In this document: positions 7,222-16,156 of the stretch, piece after piece
Numbering within the stretch: the first letter of the stretch is position 1
Layout of the letters: each line of letters starts with the position of its first letter
DNA from: Mucilaginibacter gotjawali
GTDB lineage: Bacteria; Bacteroidota; Bacteroidia; Sphingobacteriales; Sphingobacteriaceae
DNA length: 64,000 bases
Direction of reading: 5' to 3'
Assembly: GCF_002355435.1 (NCBI RefSeq)
Contig: NZ_AP017313.1
Location: 1-64,000, forward strand
The notes under the pieces: generated by a model
What the model was told of the DNA's origin: nothing
What the model saw: the letters and a program-made list of their open reading frames with translations, nothing else
Databases searched by the model: none
Position numbers and translations under genes: made by a program

Positions 7222-8304
7222 TTAAGAAGTAATAATTACTGCCCAAGTGGCAATGATACTTGCGGCTGTAGTGAGGCCGCCGTATTTTTTGTAGATATCG
7301 CCGGCCCGGTTTCCGGCTTCGCTGAGGTTGTTATCGGGATTGGGTATTTGCGGGTCGGATGCGTTGCGGATGGCATAGAACTTGACATCAGGGAAAGTTT
7401 CCAATGCCGCCGCAACCATGGCGTCGCCCATGTCGCAGGCACGGCCCAGACCTTGGAGGTGGTAGGCATCGGTACTGTCATCGAAAGCAAAAATATCCGT
7501 GGTGACGATCAGGGACCCATTGTCGGTCCACATTTTCGGCACCGCCCGGCCGCCGGTCACCCGGGTGGCATTGACCTGGGTGAGTGCGGGCGTGATTGCG
7601 GCCAAACAACCAAGCGGTAAGGCCGTTGTGGCATAGGCCTGGTCTTTGAAAGGCTCATGGGCATATTGTTTTGTACAATCGAAGCGGACCTTTGGCGCGA
7701 TCACGACATCGCCCAACAGCACATCCGCACCGATAGCGCCGCCGGTACCTGTCGTAATAAAAACTTTTGGTTTAACTATAGCGCACAATTCAGCCATTAA
7801 CTTTTTTACAGGGAAGGCCGGGCCATCATAGCAAAAATGCAAGCCAGACTTGAAAAGTAATACTTTTTTCGACCCGATCTTGCAGGGAAAATAAAGACCC
7901 ATGGAATGATAATACCGCGACATATTTGCGCTATTATCGTTAAACGGCGCTTTAGCACCAGTCACCAGGGGAATATAATCAGCGACGTTGTGCCGGTATT
8001 CATACCAGGAGGAAACCGGGTAGCCCGGCGTGAACATCGCCGCCAGCGCCGCGGCTTCCGCGCTTGTCCAGGTCACCACGACGGCATCATAGCCCTGAAA
8101 TTTTAACAGGTCATCGCTTTCGCCGGGAACCGGTATCAACGGCTCGGGCGTCGGTATCTTCCCCGCCGGCCAAGGGACATTACCCGGTAAAAGATTGGTG
8201 CTGGTTAAAGCAATATCGGTCAGCGCGAACGCTTCCAAATGCAAATGCGGCTGTTCGGGATCAAAGTCTATGATCGAGCGGCCAAGGTCTTTAGTCGAAG
8301 GCAT
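7222..8304 (-). CDS. Nucleoside-phosphorylase-like protein
   Basis: The 360-aa product has a nucleoside-phosphorylase/MTA-nucleosidase pattern: FQGYDAVVVTWTSAEAAAL, KVFITTGTGGAIGADVLLGDVVIA (the conserved GxxG...GDVVIA strand), then VTTDIFAFDD, CDMGDAMVAAALE and FYAIRNASD near the end, equivalent to the purine-site ExMEGAA and SD elements. It is longer than housekeeping enzymes (230-290 aa), with an extra N-terminal 60 residues. No signal peptide. Such domains also serve as effectors in bacterial conflict systems. Here it sits in an operon with an MBL-fold protein and a lipoprotein, which does not resemble a purine salvage operon. Confidence 0.75.
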   Translation of the reverse strand: MPSTKDLGRSIIDFDPEQPHLHLEAFALTDIALTSTNLLPGNVPWPAGKIPTPEPLIPVPGESDDLLKFQGYDAVVVTWTSAEAAALAAMFTPGYPVSSWYEYRHNVADYIPLVTGAKAPFNDNSANMSRYYHSMGLYFPCKIGSKKVLLFKSGLHFCYDGPAFPVKKLMAELCAIVKPKVFITTGTGGAIGADVLLGDVVIAPKVRFDCTKQYAHEPFKDQAYATTALPLGCLAAITPALTQVNATRVTGGRAVPKMWTDNGSLIVTTDIFAFDDSTDAYHLQGLGRACDMGDAMVAAALETFPDVKFYAIRNASDPQIPNPDNNLSEAGNRAGDIYKKYGGLTTAASIIATWAVIITS

Positions 8305-8315
8305 GTTAGTCCAAT

Positions 8316-9674
8316 TTAATTTTTCTCTATAGTCTGCTTACTGATCAGGTCGGTTAAAGTTCCAGTTGTCGGTACAAACTGGTAATCGCCGCTTAACAGT
8401 CCAACTTTCGGATCGAATTTGACTTTTTTGAGCCACCTGAAAAAAGCCAGGCAATTATCGTAAGACGTAAAATACATAATGCCGGAGTCGAGCGTCACCA
8501 GATCGGTCACCTTAAGCGCATTGGCACCATTGCCGATAAACCATTTTTTTACCGCCAGATCATCGCGGTTTTCCAGGGTCAGGTCAACAGCCGTGCTTTT
8601 TTGACTGATGGTATAATAGGCAATCTCATCATCACTTTCGGAGATCGTCTTCCTCCCGTCTTCGTTCATGACATGCCGGACGGTGATGTCATAATCGACG
8701 GTCATGGTCAGCGGGCCTTTTATCCCGGGTTCATAAACAGGGACTATTTTTACTTTGATTTTGTCCGGATCAGTGGGTTTGCCATCTGTCGTTAAGTTGG
8801 AAACGCTATAAGTGTAGGTATCAGATTTGTCGGTGATCTTGAATTTTATGTCCGACAAAATGTTGCCGGTGAGGTTGACGCCCGTGATGCTCTCTTCGTC
8901 GAAAGTAAGCACATCATCTTTGATATAGCCGGTCAGCGCAATATAACGGTTTTTCAAATTCACGGATTGGGTGGTGGAATTGCTGTAGGATGCACTCAGG
9001 CCTGCGCCGAAAGATGGGTCGAGCTCAGAACCTGTTGTTGTTGAGGGCAAACCGGTAACTACTGAGGAACCGTCCGGGCTCGTTACCGTAGTACTGGTGG
9101 TGCCGCCTGCAGTTCCTGTCGTGATTTTACCCGCTACGCCGTAATTAGCAGTTGCGCCCAAATTCAACGCTCCTGTTTGACTGATACTGCCTAAATCAAC
9201 GGTTTGGTATTCTGTGGTAATTTTATCAAAAGTCAGCACTTTAACGTTGGTTACTTTGGGGTCCAGATGAACTCTGATCGACAATTTGGTGATCCGGTCG
9301 GCTTCGTAAGGTGTGTGGCTCAATACCGTAAACAACAACCGTTTAGTGAACGTCGTGTTGTCTATACTGGAAGGCCCTTTGTCCAGGCCGCTGATATCAG
9401 GAAATAAATTTGCCTGCAGCGCATCTGCATCTTTCGGTTTCAGCGCGGACAAAGCATTGATATAAGCCGCCTGCCCATGATCGGTCAGGTTATATTGGTT
9501 GACCACCACCGCCCCGGGCACATCTCTCGCTGCGGCGTAAATTTCAATATCATTAGTGACATCTGAATTATCATTAGCAACCGGTGGTAACAATTTTTCA
9601 TACCGCTGCGTAAGTTTCGGGCTACAGCCGACTGTTACTAGCATTACAGCAAAGCAATATATTTTTCTTTTCAT
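8316..9674 (-). CDS. Unknown lipoprotein
   Basis: A 452-aa protein with a lipoprotein signal (VTVGC, Cys17). I do not recognise the rest. Residues about 165-235 are low-complexity, rich in Gly, Ser and Thr (TGTAGGTTSTTV, GLPSTTTGS), surrounded by predicted beta strands. One possibility is a surface lipoprotein built from beta-sandwich parts. It is the second gene of the operon, 3 bp after the 75-aa gene and 11 bp before the phosphorylase-like gene. An envelope lipoprotein joined to two cytosolic enzymes is an odd grouping. Confidence 0.7.
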   Translation of the reverse strand: MKRKIYCFAVMLVTVGCSPKLTQRYEKLLPPVANDNSDVTNDIEIYAAARDVPGAVVVNQYNLTDHGQAAYINALSALKPKDADALQANLFPDISGLDKGPSSIDNTTFTKRLLFTVLSHTPYEADRITKLSIRVHLDPKVTNVKVLTFDKITTEYQTVDLGSISQTGALNLGATANYGVAGKITTGTAGGTTSTTVTSPDGSSVVTGLPSTTTGSELDPSFGAGLSASYSNSTTQSVNLKNRYIALTGYIKDDVLTFDEESITGVNLTGNILSDIKFKITDKSDTYTYSVSNLTTDGKPTDPDKIKVKIVPVYEPGIKGPLTMTVDYDITVRHVMNEDGRKTISESDDEIAYYTISQKSTAVDLTLENRDDLAVKKWFIGNGANALKVTDLVTLDSGIMYFTSYDNCLAFFRWLKKVKFDPKVGLLSGDYQFVPTTGTLTDLISKQTIEKN

Positions 9675-9677
9675 GGC

Positions 9678-9905
9678 TCAGGCGAGTTTAACCATGATCA
9701 CCGCCGCCTGCCCGCCTAAAGGGTCAGTCAGTTTAGCGCATGGACATGCAACAATTTGGTCGTTCGGATTTTTATTGAAAAGCTGGCTGGTTCCCGGACT
9801 ATAAGTACAGGACGCGGTAAGTGCCGCAGGATCGGTTCCCCATTTTCTGGCCAACCATCTCGCATTGGCTTGGTCGTTTACTAAAACAAGTATATAAGTC
9901 GGCAT
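9678..9905 (-). CDS. Small unknown protein, first gene of the five-gene operon
   Basis: 75 aa, no signal peptide and no family that I recognise. It contains three cysteines, two of them as CPC (VACPCAKL), and a region rich in Asn, Pro and Gly. It starts the tight minus-strand operon (gaps of 3, 11, 8 and 3 bp). AT-rich sequence just upstream (minus strand TTGTTG, then TTATATTTATTT) resembles a Bacteroidota promoter but is not a strict match. Function unknown. Confidence 0.5.
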   Translation of the reverse strand: MPTYILVLVNDQANARWLARKWGTDPAALTASCTYSPGTSQLFNKNPNDQIVACPCAKLTDPLGGQAAVIMVKLA

Positions 9906-10007
9906 GAGATAAGGTATTTAAGTAAATAAATATAAAGATTTTAATTGGCAATCAACAAGTTGAAGCAAAATTGAAAAAAAATAAATAAGCAACCTACCGT
10001 ATAATTA

Positions 10008-10045
10008 CGGTATTTGAACAGGTGTTTCTCCGGTATTTGATCAGG
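10008..10045 (+). repeat. Two near-identical 15-bp direct repeats before the recombinase
   Basis: CGGTATTTGAACAGG (10008-10022) and CGGTATTTGATCAGG (10031-10045) differ at one base and start 23 bp apart, about two helical turns. A small dyad, ACCGTATAATTACGGT, touches the first copy. They could be binding sites for the recombinase or for a regulator of it. The rest of the 276-bp gap 9906-10181 shows nothing else I can name. Confidence 0.5.
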
Positions 10046-10181
10046 CTTATGTTAAATATTGTAAGAAATGGTTCTAAGTGAAAAATATAATCAAGCTAAC
10101 GTACCTACTGTAAATAAATGTTGCTGGTTGGCGGGGATTAAGGCATCTTTCACCTTTATTCACTTTACAGCGATACTAACT

Positions 10182-11125
10182 ATGCTTATTTTTAAAGAGG
10201 CGATGACGGAGTTTTTTAATCATTGCCGGTTCGAGAAGAACTTGTCGGCCAAGACACTAAAATTTTATACGATCGATCTGTTGCAGTTCAGCGCATTTTT
10301 GGAACGGCAGGGTTTTCCGTCGGTAGTGGCGGCGATCGATAAGACGCATTTGAAGGACTACCTGCGGGAGCTTTCGGGCTGGAAGCCGAAGACGATCAAG
10401 CGGAAGGTGGCCACTTTGAAGGCCCTGTTCAATTACCTGGAGTTTGAAGACCATATTGTGGCGAACCCGCTCCGGAAACTGCGGATCAAGATCAAGGAGC
10501 CGGCCTTATTGCCCAAAGCGCTGAATGCCGCCGAGTCGAATGACCTGCTGAAAAAGTCTATGCGGCTTTGTTGCCGGAGGACAAAAACAAGTACGGCTAT
10601 TTGGAAGCCTTGCGGAATATTGTGGTGATCGAGCTGCTGTTTTCGACCGGGGCGCGGGTATCCGAGATCGCCAACCTGCGGCGCAGCGCCCTTGACCTGC
10701 AGTCGGGCACGGTGACGATTCATGGCAAAGGCGGGAAACAACGCATGATCCAGCTTTGCAACCCGGACGCACTGTTTACCCTGGATACCTATTGTACGCT
10801 CTTCGCCGGCCGGATCGCCGCCAACGGCGGTTATCTCCTGGTCAACCGCCTGGGTAACAAGCTCTCCGACCAGTCGATCCGTATCCTCGTCGGCAATCTT
10901 GCGGAAATGGCCAAAATCGGCAAAAAAGTCACCCCGCATGTCCTCCGCCATACCTTTGCCACCCTTCTGCTGGAAAACGATGTCGACATTAAATACATCC
11001 AGTCCCTGCTCGGCCACAGCTCGATCATGACCACCCAGATATATACCCAGGTCAACCTCGAAAAACAAAAAAAGATCCTCGCCGAGAAACACCCTAGAAT
11101 GCGGTTCGCGATGGCCATGCAATGA
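10182..11125 (+). pseudogene. XerC/XerD-like tyrosine recombinase, one-base frameshift
   Basis: The first frame (ATG at 10182, or 10203) gives the SAM-like core-binding domain, for example FEKNLSAKTLKFYTIDLLQFSAFL. The catalytic domain is in the next frame: GARVSEIANLRR, GKGGKQR, HVLRHTFAT, LGHSS and IYTQV supply the Arg, Lys, His-x-x-Arg, His and Tyr of the family. The frames join seamlessly if the five-A run at 10551-10555 has one more A (DLLKKVYAALL). All catalytic residues are present, so the enzyme is probably active if the break is a sequence error; a -1 slip on AAAAAG is a weaker alternative. It sits next to four recombination-like sites. Base composition is GC-richer than its neighbours. 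Confidence 0.85.
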
Positions 11126-11129
11126 GCTG

Positions 11130-11156
11130 AATAAAGGATAACTGATTATTATGGAG
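11130..11156 (+). repeat. Left copy of 27-bp inverted repeat 1 (recombination-like site)
   Basis: The site reads AATAAAGGATAA, spacer CTGATTA, then TTATGGAG, and recurs perfectly inverted at 16130-16156. ATAA-7 nt-TTAT is a dif-like dyad as used by XerC/D recombinases. The copy starts 5 bp after the recombinase stop and ends inside the second codon of the glycosyltransferase gene, so an inversion would exchange whole genes behind a fixed upstream region. Confidence 0.8.
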
Positions 11157-12251
11157 TATTCAATAATCATACCGTACCATAGTAATGAGACTTACCTGCA
11201 GCTTTGTCTTAACACCCTTGTAAAAACCATCCCCGAGTCGGTGGAGATTATCGTTGTTGTCAATAATAACCAGGGCTCACCTCCAAGCTATCTGGAAGAT
11301 AAGCGGTTTAGGGCGTTGATATCGCCGCAAAGCCTTGGTTATTCAAAAGCAATCAACTTTGGGGCAGAGGCTGCCTTGGGAAAATACTTGATTTTTAGCG
11401 ATGCCGATACGGTGTATCTTGACGCAGACTGGTTTGATAACTTAACGGCTTTTTATCACTCGGACGACCAGATAGGCATTGCCAGCTCCAAGCTCATCGA
11501 CCCCGATTCGAACAGGATCATTGATTTTGGGATGGGCTTATCCCGATATAACAATATTCACCCTTTTAAAGATCGCCCAGTTGATTTTAAACCAGCGTTG
11601 AGTGCCCGGCAAGTGCAGATGGCCTGCTCTGCAAATCTTATTATTGAAAGGGAGTTGTTCTCTGATCTTGGCAAACTCGATACTGATCTGGTCAACTTTT
11701 ACCAGGATAATGATCTTTGTCTCAGGGTTAAGGAGATAGGCAAGGAGTGCTGGGTAGTCGCGAATTCCGTCGTTTATCATCGGGGGGGATCGGCCAGTAT
11801 CAATCGGTCGCCCTATCGTGCGGATATCAAAGGCTATTATGCCGCAAAAAACTTTCATCGCATGACGATTGATGGTGAGGTTTATTTTGACATCAATTTC
11901 CAGTCTCTGGAAGCTGCTCTGCGAAAAAAAGTCAGCTTAGGCAAATACTTGCTGATAGATCTCTCAACGGTAGCTGATGGTGATTGGTTCCAACAAGTCA
12001 TCAGCAAATATCTCGCAATATATTTGACCTACGAGTTCAAATATAGCGAAAGAGATGTACGCCACATCCCACTTCTTGATGTGCTTGGTATCAACATCAT
12101 CCAAACGACGGTACCAGTCATCTATTTCGTAGACCGTTACATTGCGCTAAAAGCAAATGCATTATGGATGCGGCTAAGGGACTGTGCTGCGGACCTGGTA
12201 ATCGACCGCAACATGAATATTGTGCCATTTTGTGAAATTGATCATGCTTAA
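11151..12251 (+). CDS. Family-2-type glycosyltransferase
   Basis: A 366-aa GT-A glycosyltransferase: N-terminal MEYSIIIPYHSNETYLQLCL, nucleotide-binding region EIIVVVNNN, and a DxD motif at 84-86 (FSDADTVYLD). Later NFYQDNDLCLRVKEIG and VYHRGGSA match the acceptor and product region of family 2. It transfers a sugar from an activated donor, usually to a surface polysaccharide or glycan; donor and acceptor are unknown. The ATG and the GAG codon belong to the left inverted repeat. It overlaps the next gene by 8 bp. After inversion it would lie behind the nuclease gene instead of the recombinase. Confidence 0.8.
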   Translation: MEYSIIIPYHSNETYLQLCLNTLVKTIPESVEIIVVVNNNQGSPPSYLEDKRFRALISPQSLGYSKAINFGAEAALGKYLIFSDADTVYLDADWFDNLTAFYHSDDQIGIASSKLIDPDSNRIIDFGMGLSRYNNIHPFKDRPVDFKPALSARQVQMACSANLIIERELFSDLGKLDTDLVNFYQDNDLCLRVKEIGKECWVVANSVVYHRGGSASINRSPYRADIKGYYAAKNFHRMTIDGEVYFDINFQSLEAALRKKVSLGKYLLIDLSTVADGDWFQQVISKYLAIYLTYEFKYSERDVRHIPLLDVLGINIIQTTVPVIYFVDRYIALKANALWMRLRDCAADLVIDRNMNIVPFCEIDHA

Positions 12252-12759
12252 TGCGGACATCTTTTTAGTGAGGGGTGCACCCGGAGTTGGGAAGTCTACA
12301 TTGACCGCAGGCCTAAAAAAACTGTTTCCACGGGGAGTGACCATTGAAGTTGGGCCATTTCTAAAGATGATCAATGCTTTTCAAGACGGGGATAAAAAAC
12401 AGTACAGTGATAGCCTTGAGCTCATCAGCGATCTTGCATTGAGATACCTCGAAAAAGATTACCGGCCGGTTTTTATTGTTGGCCCATTGAAGGCACTACG
12501 CGTTCAGCACCTCAGGGAAAGATTGCCAGCCGAAGTTAATTTTAAGCTTATTTCACTTTATGCCGGAAATGAAGATATTGATCGCAGAATTGATGGCAGA
12601 GTAATTGGGTTCAAAGATAAAAACGTCGCACATGTTGTTAACAGTGATATTATGGATAGGATACTGCCCGATGACATCCGTTTTGATACTACGAACAAAA
12701 ATGCCGATCAGGTGTTTCAGGAGATAAAGGAATACCTAACCGCAAAATTTAGCCGATAA
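12244..12759 (+). CDS. P-loop kinase-like protein
   Basis: A 171-aa protein from the ATG at 12244, with Walker A GAPGVGKST near residue 12 and a short nucleotide-kinase-like core (VGPFLKMINAF, FIVGPLKALRVQHL, GRVIGFKDKN). It overlaps the glycosyltransferase gene, so the two form one transcription unit, and its last 11 bp overlap the convergent STAND gene. It may phosphorylate a sugar or nucleotide used by the glycosyltransferase; that is a guess. An upstream TTG in frame at 12220 is rejected in favour of the ATG. Confidence 0.65.
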   Translation: MLNADIFLVRGAPGVGKSTLTAGLKKLFPRGVTIEVGPFLKMINAFQDGDKKQYSDSLELISDLALRYLEKDYRPVFIVGPLKALRVQHLRERLPAEVNFKLISLYAGNEDIDRRIDGRVIGFKDKNVAHVVNSDIMDRILPDDIRFDTTNKNADQVFQEIKEYLTAKFSR

Positions 12760-15700
12760 CCGGGAAGTCGTATTTGCCATCATTATACATCAGTCTTGGT
12801 TCAATGGCGCTAATGTATCTTAACAAGGCCGACGGTTGTAAATCATGAAACTCTTCCATCCGTAAGCGTATCTCCGGACTGATTAATTTCTTCGCATTTT
12901 GGAAAAAAGCATCACTCAAGGCCCCATGCGCTTCGCTGCGAAAAAATAAAGCCATAAATTCAAAAACCGCGGTGTTGTATAACTCTATTCCGGGTGATTT
13001 AATCACATTAATGAACTGATCTAAAGTCTGCAAAAAGCATTCGGCGGCATTTTCCACATAGAATTCATGCGTGTTTTGCAGCACATAAAGACGGCCTTCT
13101 ATAAATAAGGTCTTCCAATAACTCCGGTTGATGCGGTACCTGATCGCCAAATCTTTCGCTTGGTGAACCAAAGTGAACAAATGATTAATTTCTAATTCCT
13201 TTCGCTCTGTAAGGGTGATCGTCCCCACGATTTGGAGCAACAAATATTTTACTTCAAAAAACCTGGAAAAATGCGCCTCACAGTAATTAACCCCGTCTTT
13301 CAATTGAGATAAACCTTTCTGATAATTGCCCGCGAATAAATTAGCCTGCGCCTCATATAGCTGAACCATATCGCGCTGATGTTTAAGCTCTTCACAGTGA
13401 TCGTGGTACAATGCTGCCGCCTTTTCCCAGAGCTCAATGGTTTCCGGTTTCAACAACAATTTCCTGCCAAACACGTTGGCCAGATCGATGTAATTCCGGA
13501 CTTCCAGGTCCCTGTTCCCAATGGCTAAAGCAATGTTTAGAGAGGAATACCCATATTGCAACGATTCATTTTCTTGCCCCAAAGCCTTGTAGACGACACA
13601 AAGCCTATTTTGCATTTTTCCTAGCGCATATTTTTTGTCTTGTTCTTTGTTGAAAGCAATGTTTTCGTAAACACCAGCGATAAACCTTTCCAACAGAGTC
13701 ATCGCCTCTTGGTCTTTATGGACAGTAATGCAGGCATTTGCATAACCATGAAACAAATTACAATAGTCCATCCCGAAGTCGGAAAACCGTTCCGGGCGGA
13801 CCAAACATTCGTTTATCGCCTCTTTCAGCAGGAGCCGCCTTTGTTCCATACCCTCATATACCTGAACGATCTTAGCGAGCTTTAAAAACAAAGTGACCGC
13901 TTTTTTATCCACCTGTTCGGCGAAATCCCCCTGAACCAGTTTTTCAAATAACAAATAAACGAACTCGATCAGGTAGTCGCTGTATACATATTCACCTTGC
14001 ACTTTCAGCGTAGCTTCCAAGACCGTATCACCGGTTAACAGTTGAAGCTTTTCTGCCAGGATAAAATACTGGAAGAAATAATTTTTTGTAAGGTTATGGG
14101 AAATTAAGAAAGCATGATACTGGGTATAATCATCGAAAGTCGGGGCATTGATCTTTGATTTGAAGAATAAGAATAATTGATGGTGTTGAAACGAAAGCGC
14201 GCCTCTTTCGTCTACGGAAATAAAACCATGCGTTTCAAGCAACCGGATGCTTTCAGGGGTGATGCCATAACTTATCGCATGCGCAAATTTGATGATATTA
14301 AAATAGCAAAGAAACTTGATCGTTTGGTCCACCTGTTTAAAAAGTGAAACAGCATTTGATTGTAGCCTTGACACAAAAAACGTCCAGCGCCTGGACAATA
14401 AACCGAAAAGATCCTTGGGGAATTCATGGTTGAGTACATCATGAAACCGGTCGATCGATTTGACAAAGAACTTATCATATCGCCTTTCTATAGCTTCCTC
14501 CTGTTCGAGGTACCTGAGCGTTTGTTCAATAAAAAGCGGTCTGTTTAGTACCTTGCTTTTAAAAAAAGACGTGGTCTGCGGATATTTGACAGAAAATGGT
14601 GTGTCTAAAACATCCTCGGCCGGTTTGATGCTGTTGTCGATAAACAGGTCAAAATCCGCGTCGTTAAATCCTGTTATTTCATGGGTTCGGTACACTGACT
14701 GATCCGTTTGCCCTTTTATACTTAGTTTATCGAATAAGCGGAAGCTTTGGGTTTCACTATATAGAAAATTGGTATTGAAACAGCAAACGATCACCAGACG
14801 GAGCGCATTTCCCTCGCAACGTGCGATCAATCCATCCATAAAGTTGATCGTGGTGTCGTCAAAATTCTGAAGATTGTCAATCAGAATGGCAAACTTACGC
14901 CGGTTCAAACCCTCTAACAAAATATCAATGATTTTTTCGATATTGTCGTTGATGTCAAATTCACTGGCGTAAAGCAACTGATAGATCAGTTCGTTGGCGG
15001 TCGGTACAGCATCCTCGACCAGGACAATGGGGAGTTTATAAACCTTCGAAATAACACTTCTTATAAACTCCCGGAAGCGATAGGCATCAATGCCCTCACC
15101 ATTGAATTTGATAATACCGAATTCTTCTTCGAATAAGGCGTCGGTAAATTCTTTCAGCAGTCTTGATTTACCGATACCGCTTTCACCATGGATAGTGAAA
15201 AAAACCGGCTGGTGCCTCGCCTGGATAACCGTTTTAAACTCCAGCAACAATTCCAGGTACTGTTTGCCGATTAGATTCATTTTCATGACCGGGGACACAT
15301 CTACCCTTGGCGGGTTCAACTCAATCGGGCGGACCTGACCGTTCATCTCAAAATTAAACCGCGGTAAAACCTGAACGCCGCTTTTTAAAGTCTTAAAATA
15401 GTATCTGTAAAAAAACAGACTACCGAGTTCAAGTTGTACATCCAACCTGTTTTCATGATTCCGGATGCTTTTATTTAGCAGCAGAAATGCCAGATCATCC
15501 GCTGACCATTCCAGCTTAACCATCGCTTTAGTTGGCGCAGTAATGTTTAGATTTCTGATAAAAAGGTCGATCGCAAATGTTGAGTTTAGCGATAATTCCT
15601 TATGTTGCGGATCTTCCAATTCCTCGTGATAGTACTCGATATCGGGGTCTTTTGAAAAACCTGTGCGGATATCGATCATATCCCCCGCGTCCGCGTTTGA

Positions 15701-16135
15701 AACGAGGTATTCAGGAAAAAAGGTCTCGACCACCACGGCATTTCTCAATATCAAGGCTTCAAGCAAGAGATCATCGAAAACAAAAATTGGGATATTCGCA
15801 GCTTCCTGGAACTGGGAGAGGTGTCTTATGGCGTTATCATTTAACCTGGAATAAGAAAAGAAATATATTTTATTGGGTTTGTCTATGATGGCCATGACCA
15901 ATGTTGGCGAAATGATCCGTATAGATATATTATCCAGATAAATTTTGCATTCCGCCCATATTTTGTCACGCTTATCTTCAAAATCCCGGGCCCTATCCCA
16001 GCTCCGTTTCGTACCTGCTAAATTTAGCCCCAATACAGGTAATAACTCATTTATCAGGTTTTCAAAACTAACGCCATCAAATTTTCCATCGGTTTTGATA
16101 AATCTCCTCCAATATTCAATTGTCAGACGCTCCAT
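12749..16135 (-). CDS. Mrr-like nuclease / STAND NTPase / TPR protein (Avs-like)
   Basis: The 1128-aa protein has three parts. Residues 1-130 look like an Mrr/PD-(D/E)XK nuclease: FDGVSFENLINELL, acidic residues in RARDFED (47-54), then AECK with Glu62 and Lys64. Residues about 290-620 are an NTPase with Walker A GESGIGKS (317-324) and Walker B FAILIDNLQ (415-423). The remaining 500 residues are helical repeats (LRYLEQEEAIE..., DLANVFGR..., YEAQANLFAGNYQKG), TPR-like. Antiviral STAND proteins (Avs) have this order: effector, NTPase, sensor repeats, and cut DNA after sensing a phage protein. Its ATG lies in the right inverted repeat, and a nuclease-like gene lies 5 bp upstream. The phage protein it might sense is unknown. 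Confidence 0.75.
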   Translation of the reverse strand: MERLTIEYWRRFIKTDGKFDGVSFENLINELLPVLGLNLAGTKRSWDRARDFEDKRDKIWAECKIYLDNISIRIISPTLVMAIIDKPNKIYFFSYSRLNDNAIRHLSQFQEAANIPIFVFDDLLLEALILRNAVVVETFFPEYLVSNADAGDMIDIRTGFSKDPDIEYYHEELEDPQHKELSLNSTFAIDLFIRNLNITAPTKAMVKLEWSADDLAFLLLNKSIRNHENRLDVQLELGSLFFYRYYFKTLKSGVQVLPRFNFEMNGQVRPIELNPPRVDVSPVMKMNLIGKQYLELLLEFKTVIQARHQPVFFTIHGESGIGKSRLLKEFTDALFEEEFGIIKFNGEGIDAYRFREFIRSVISKVYKLPIVLVEDAVPTANELIYQLLYASEFDINDNIEKIIDILLEGLNRRKFAILIDNLQNFDDTTINFMDGLIARCEGNALRLVIVCCFNTNFLYSETQSFRLFDKLSIKGQTDQSVYRTHEITGFNDADFDLFIDNSIKPAEDVLDTPFSVKYPQTTSFFKSKVLNRPLFIEQTLRYLEQEEAIERRYDKFFVKSIDRFHDVLNHEFPKDLFGLLSRRWTFFVSRLQSNAVSLFKQVDQTIKFLCYFNIIKFAHAISYGITPESIRLLETHGFISVDERGALSFQHHQLFLFFKSKINAPTFDDYTQYHAFLISHNLTKNYFFQYFILAEKLQLLTGDTVLEATLKVQGEYVYSDYLIEFVYLLFEKLVQGDFAEQVDKKAVTLFLKLAKIVQVYEGMEQRRLLLKEAINECLVRPERFSDFGMDYCNLFHGYANACITVHKDQEAMTLLERFIAGVYENIAFNKEQDKKYALGKMQNRLCVVYKALGQENESLQYGYSSLNIALAIGNRDLEVRNYIDLANVFGRKLLLKPETIELWEKAAALYHDHCEELKHQRDMVQLYEAQANLFAGNYQKGLSQLKDGVNYCEAHFSRFFEVKYLLLQIVGTITLTERKELEINHLFTLVHQAKDLAIRYRINRSYWKTLFIEGRLYVLQNTHEFYVENAAECFLQTLDQFINVIKSPGIELYNTAVFEFMALFFRSEAHGALSDAFFQNAKKLISPEIRLRMEEFHDLQPSALLRYISAIEPRLMYNDGKYDFPVIG

Positions 16136-16156
16136 AATAATCAGTTATCCTTTATT
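16130..16156 (-). repeat. Right copy of 27-bp inverted repeat 1
   Basis: Perfect inverse of 11130-11156 (starts 5000 bp apart). On the minus strand it contains the last codons and TGA stop of the 217-aa nuclease-like gene and the ATG-GAG start of the STAND gene. Because the site carries both, inversion leaves the upstream protein unchanged and only swaps the gene that follows. Confidence 0.8.

Noticed and set aside
10433-11170. Long minus-strand frame of 245 codons opposite the recombinase
   Set aside because: It mirrors the GC-rich recombinase gene; the plus strand has all catalytic motifs and the minus frame has none.
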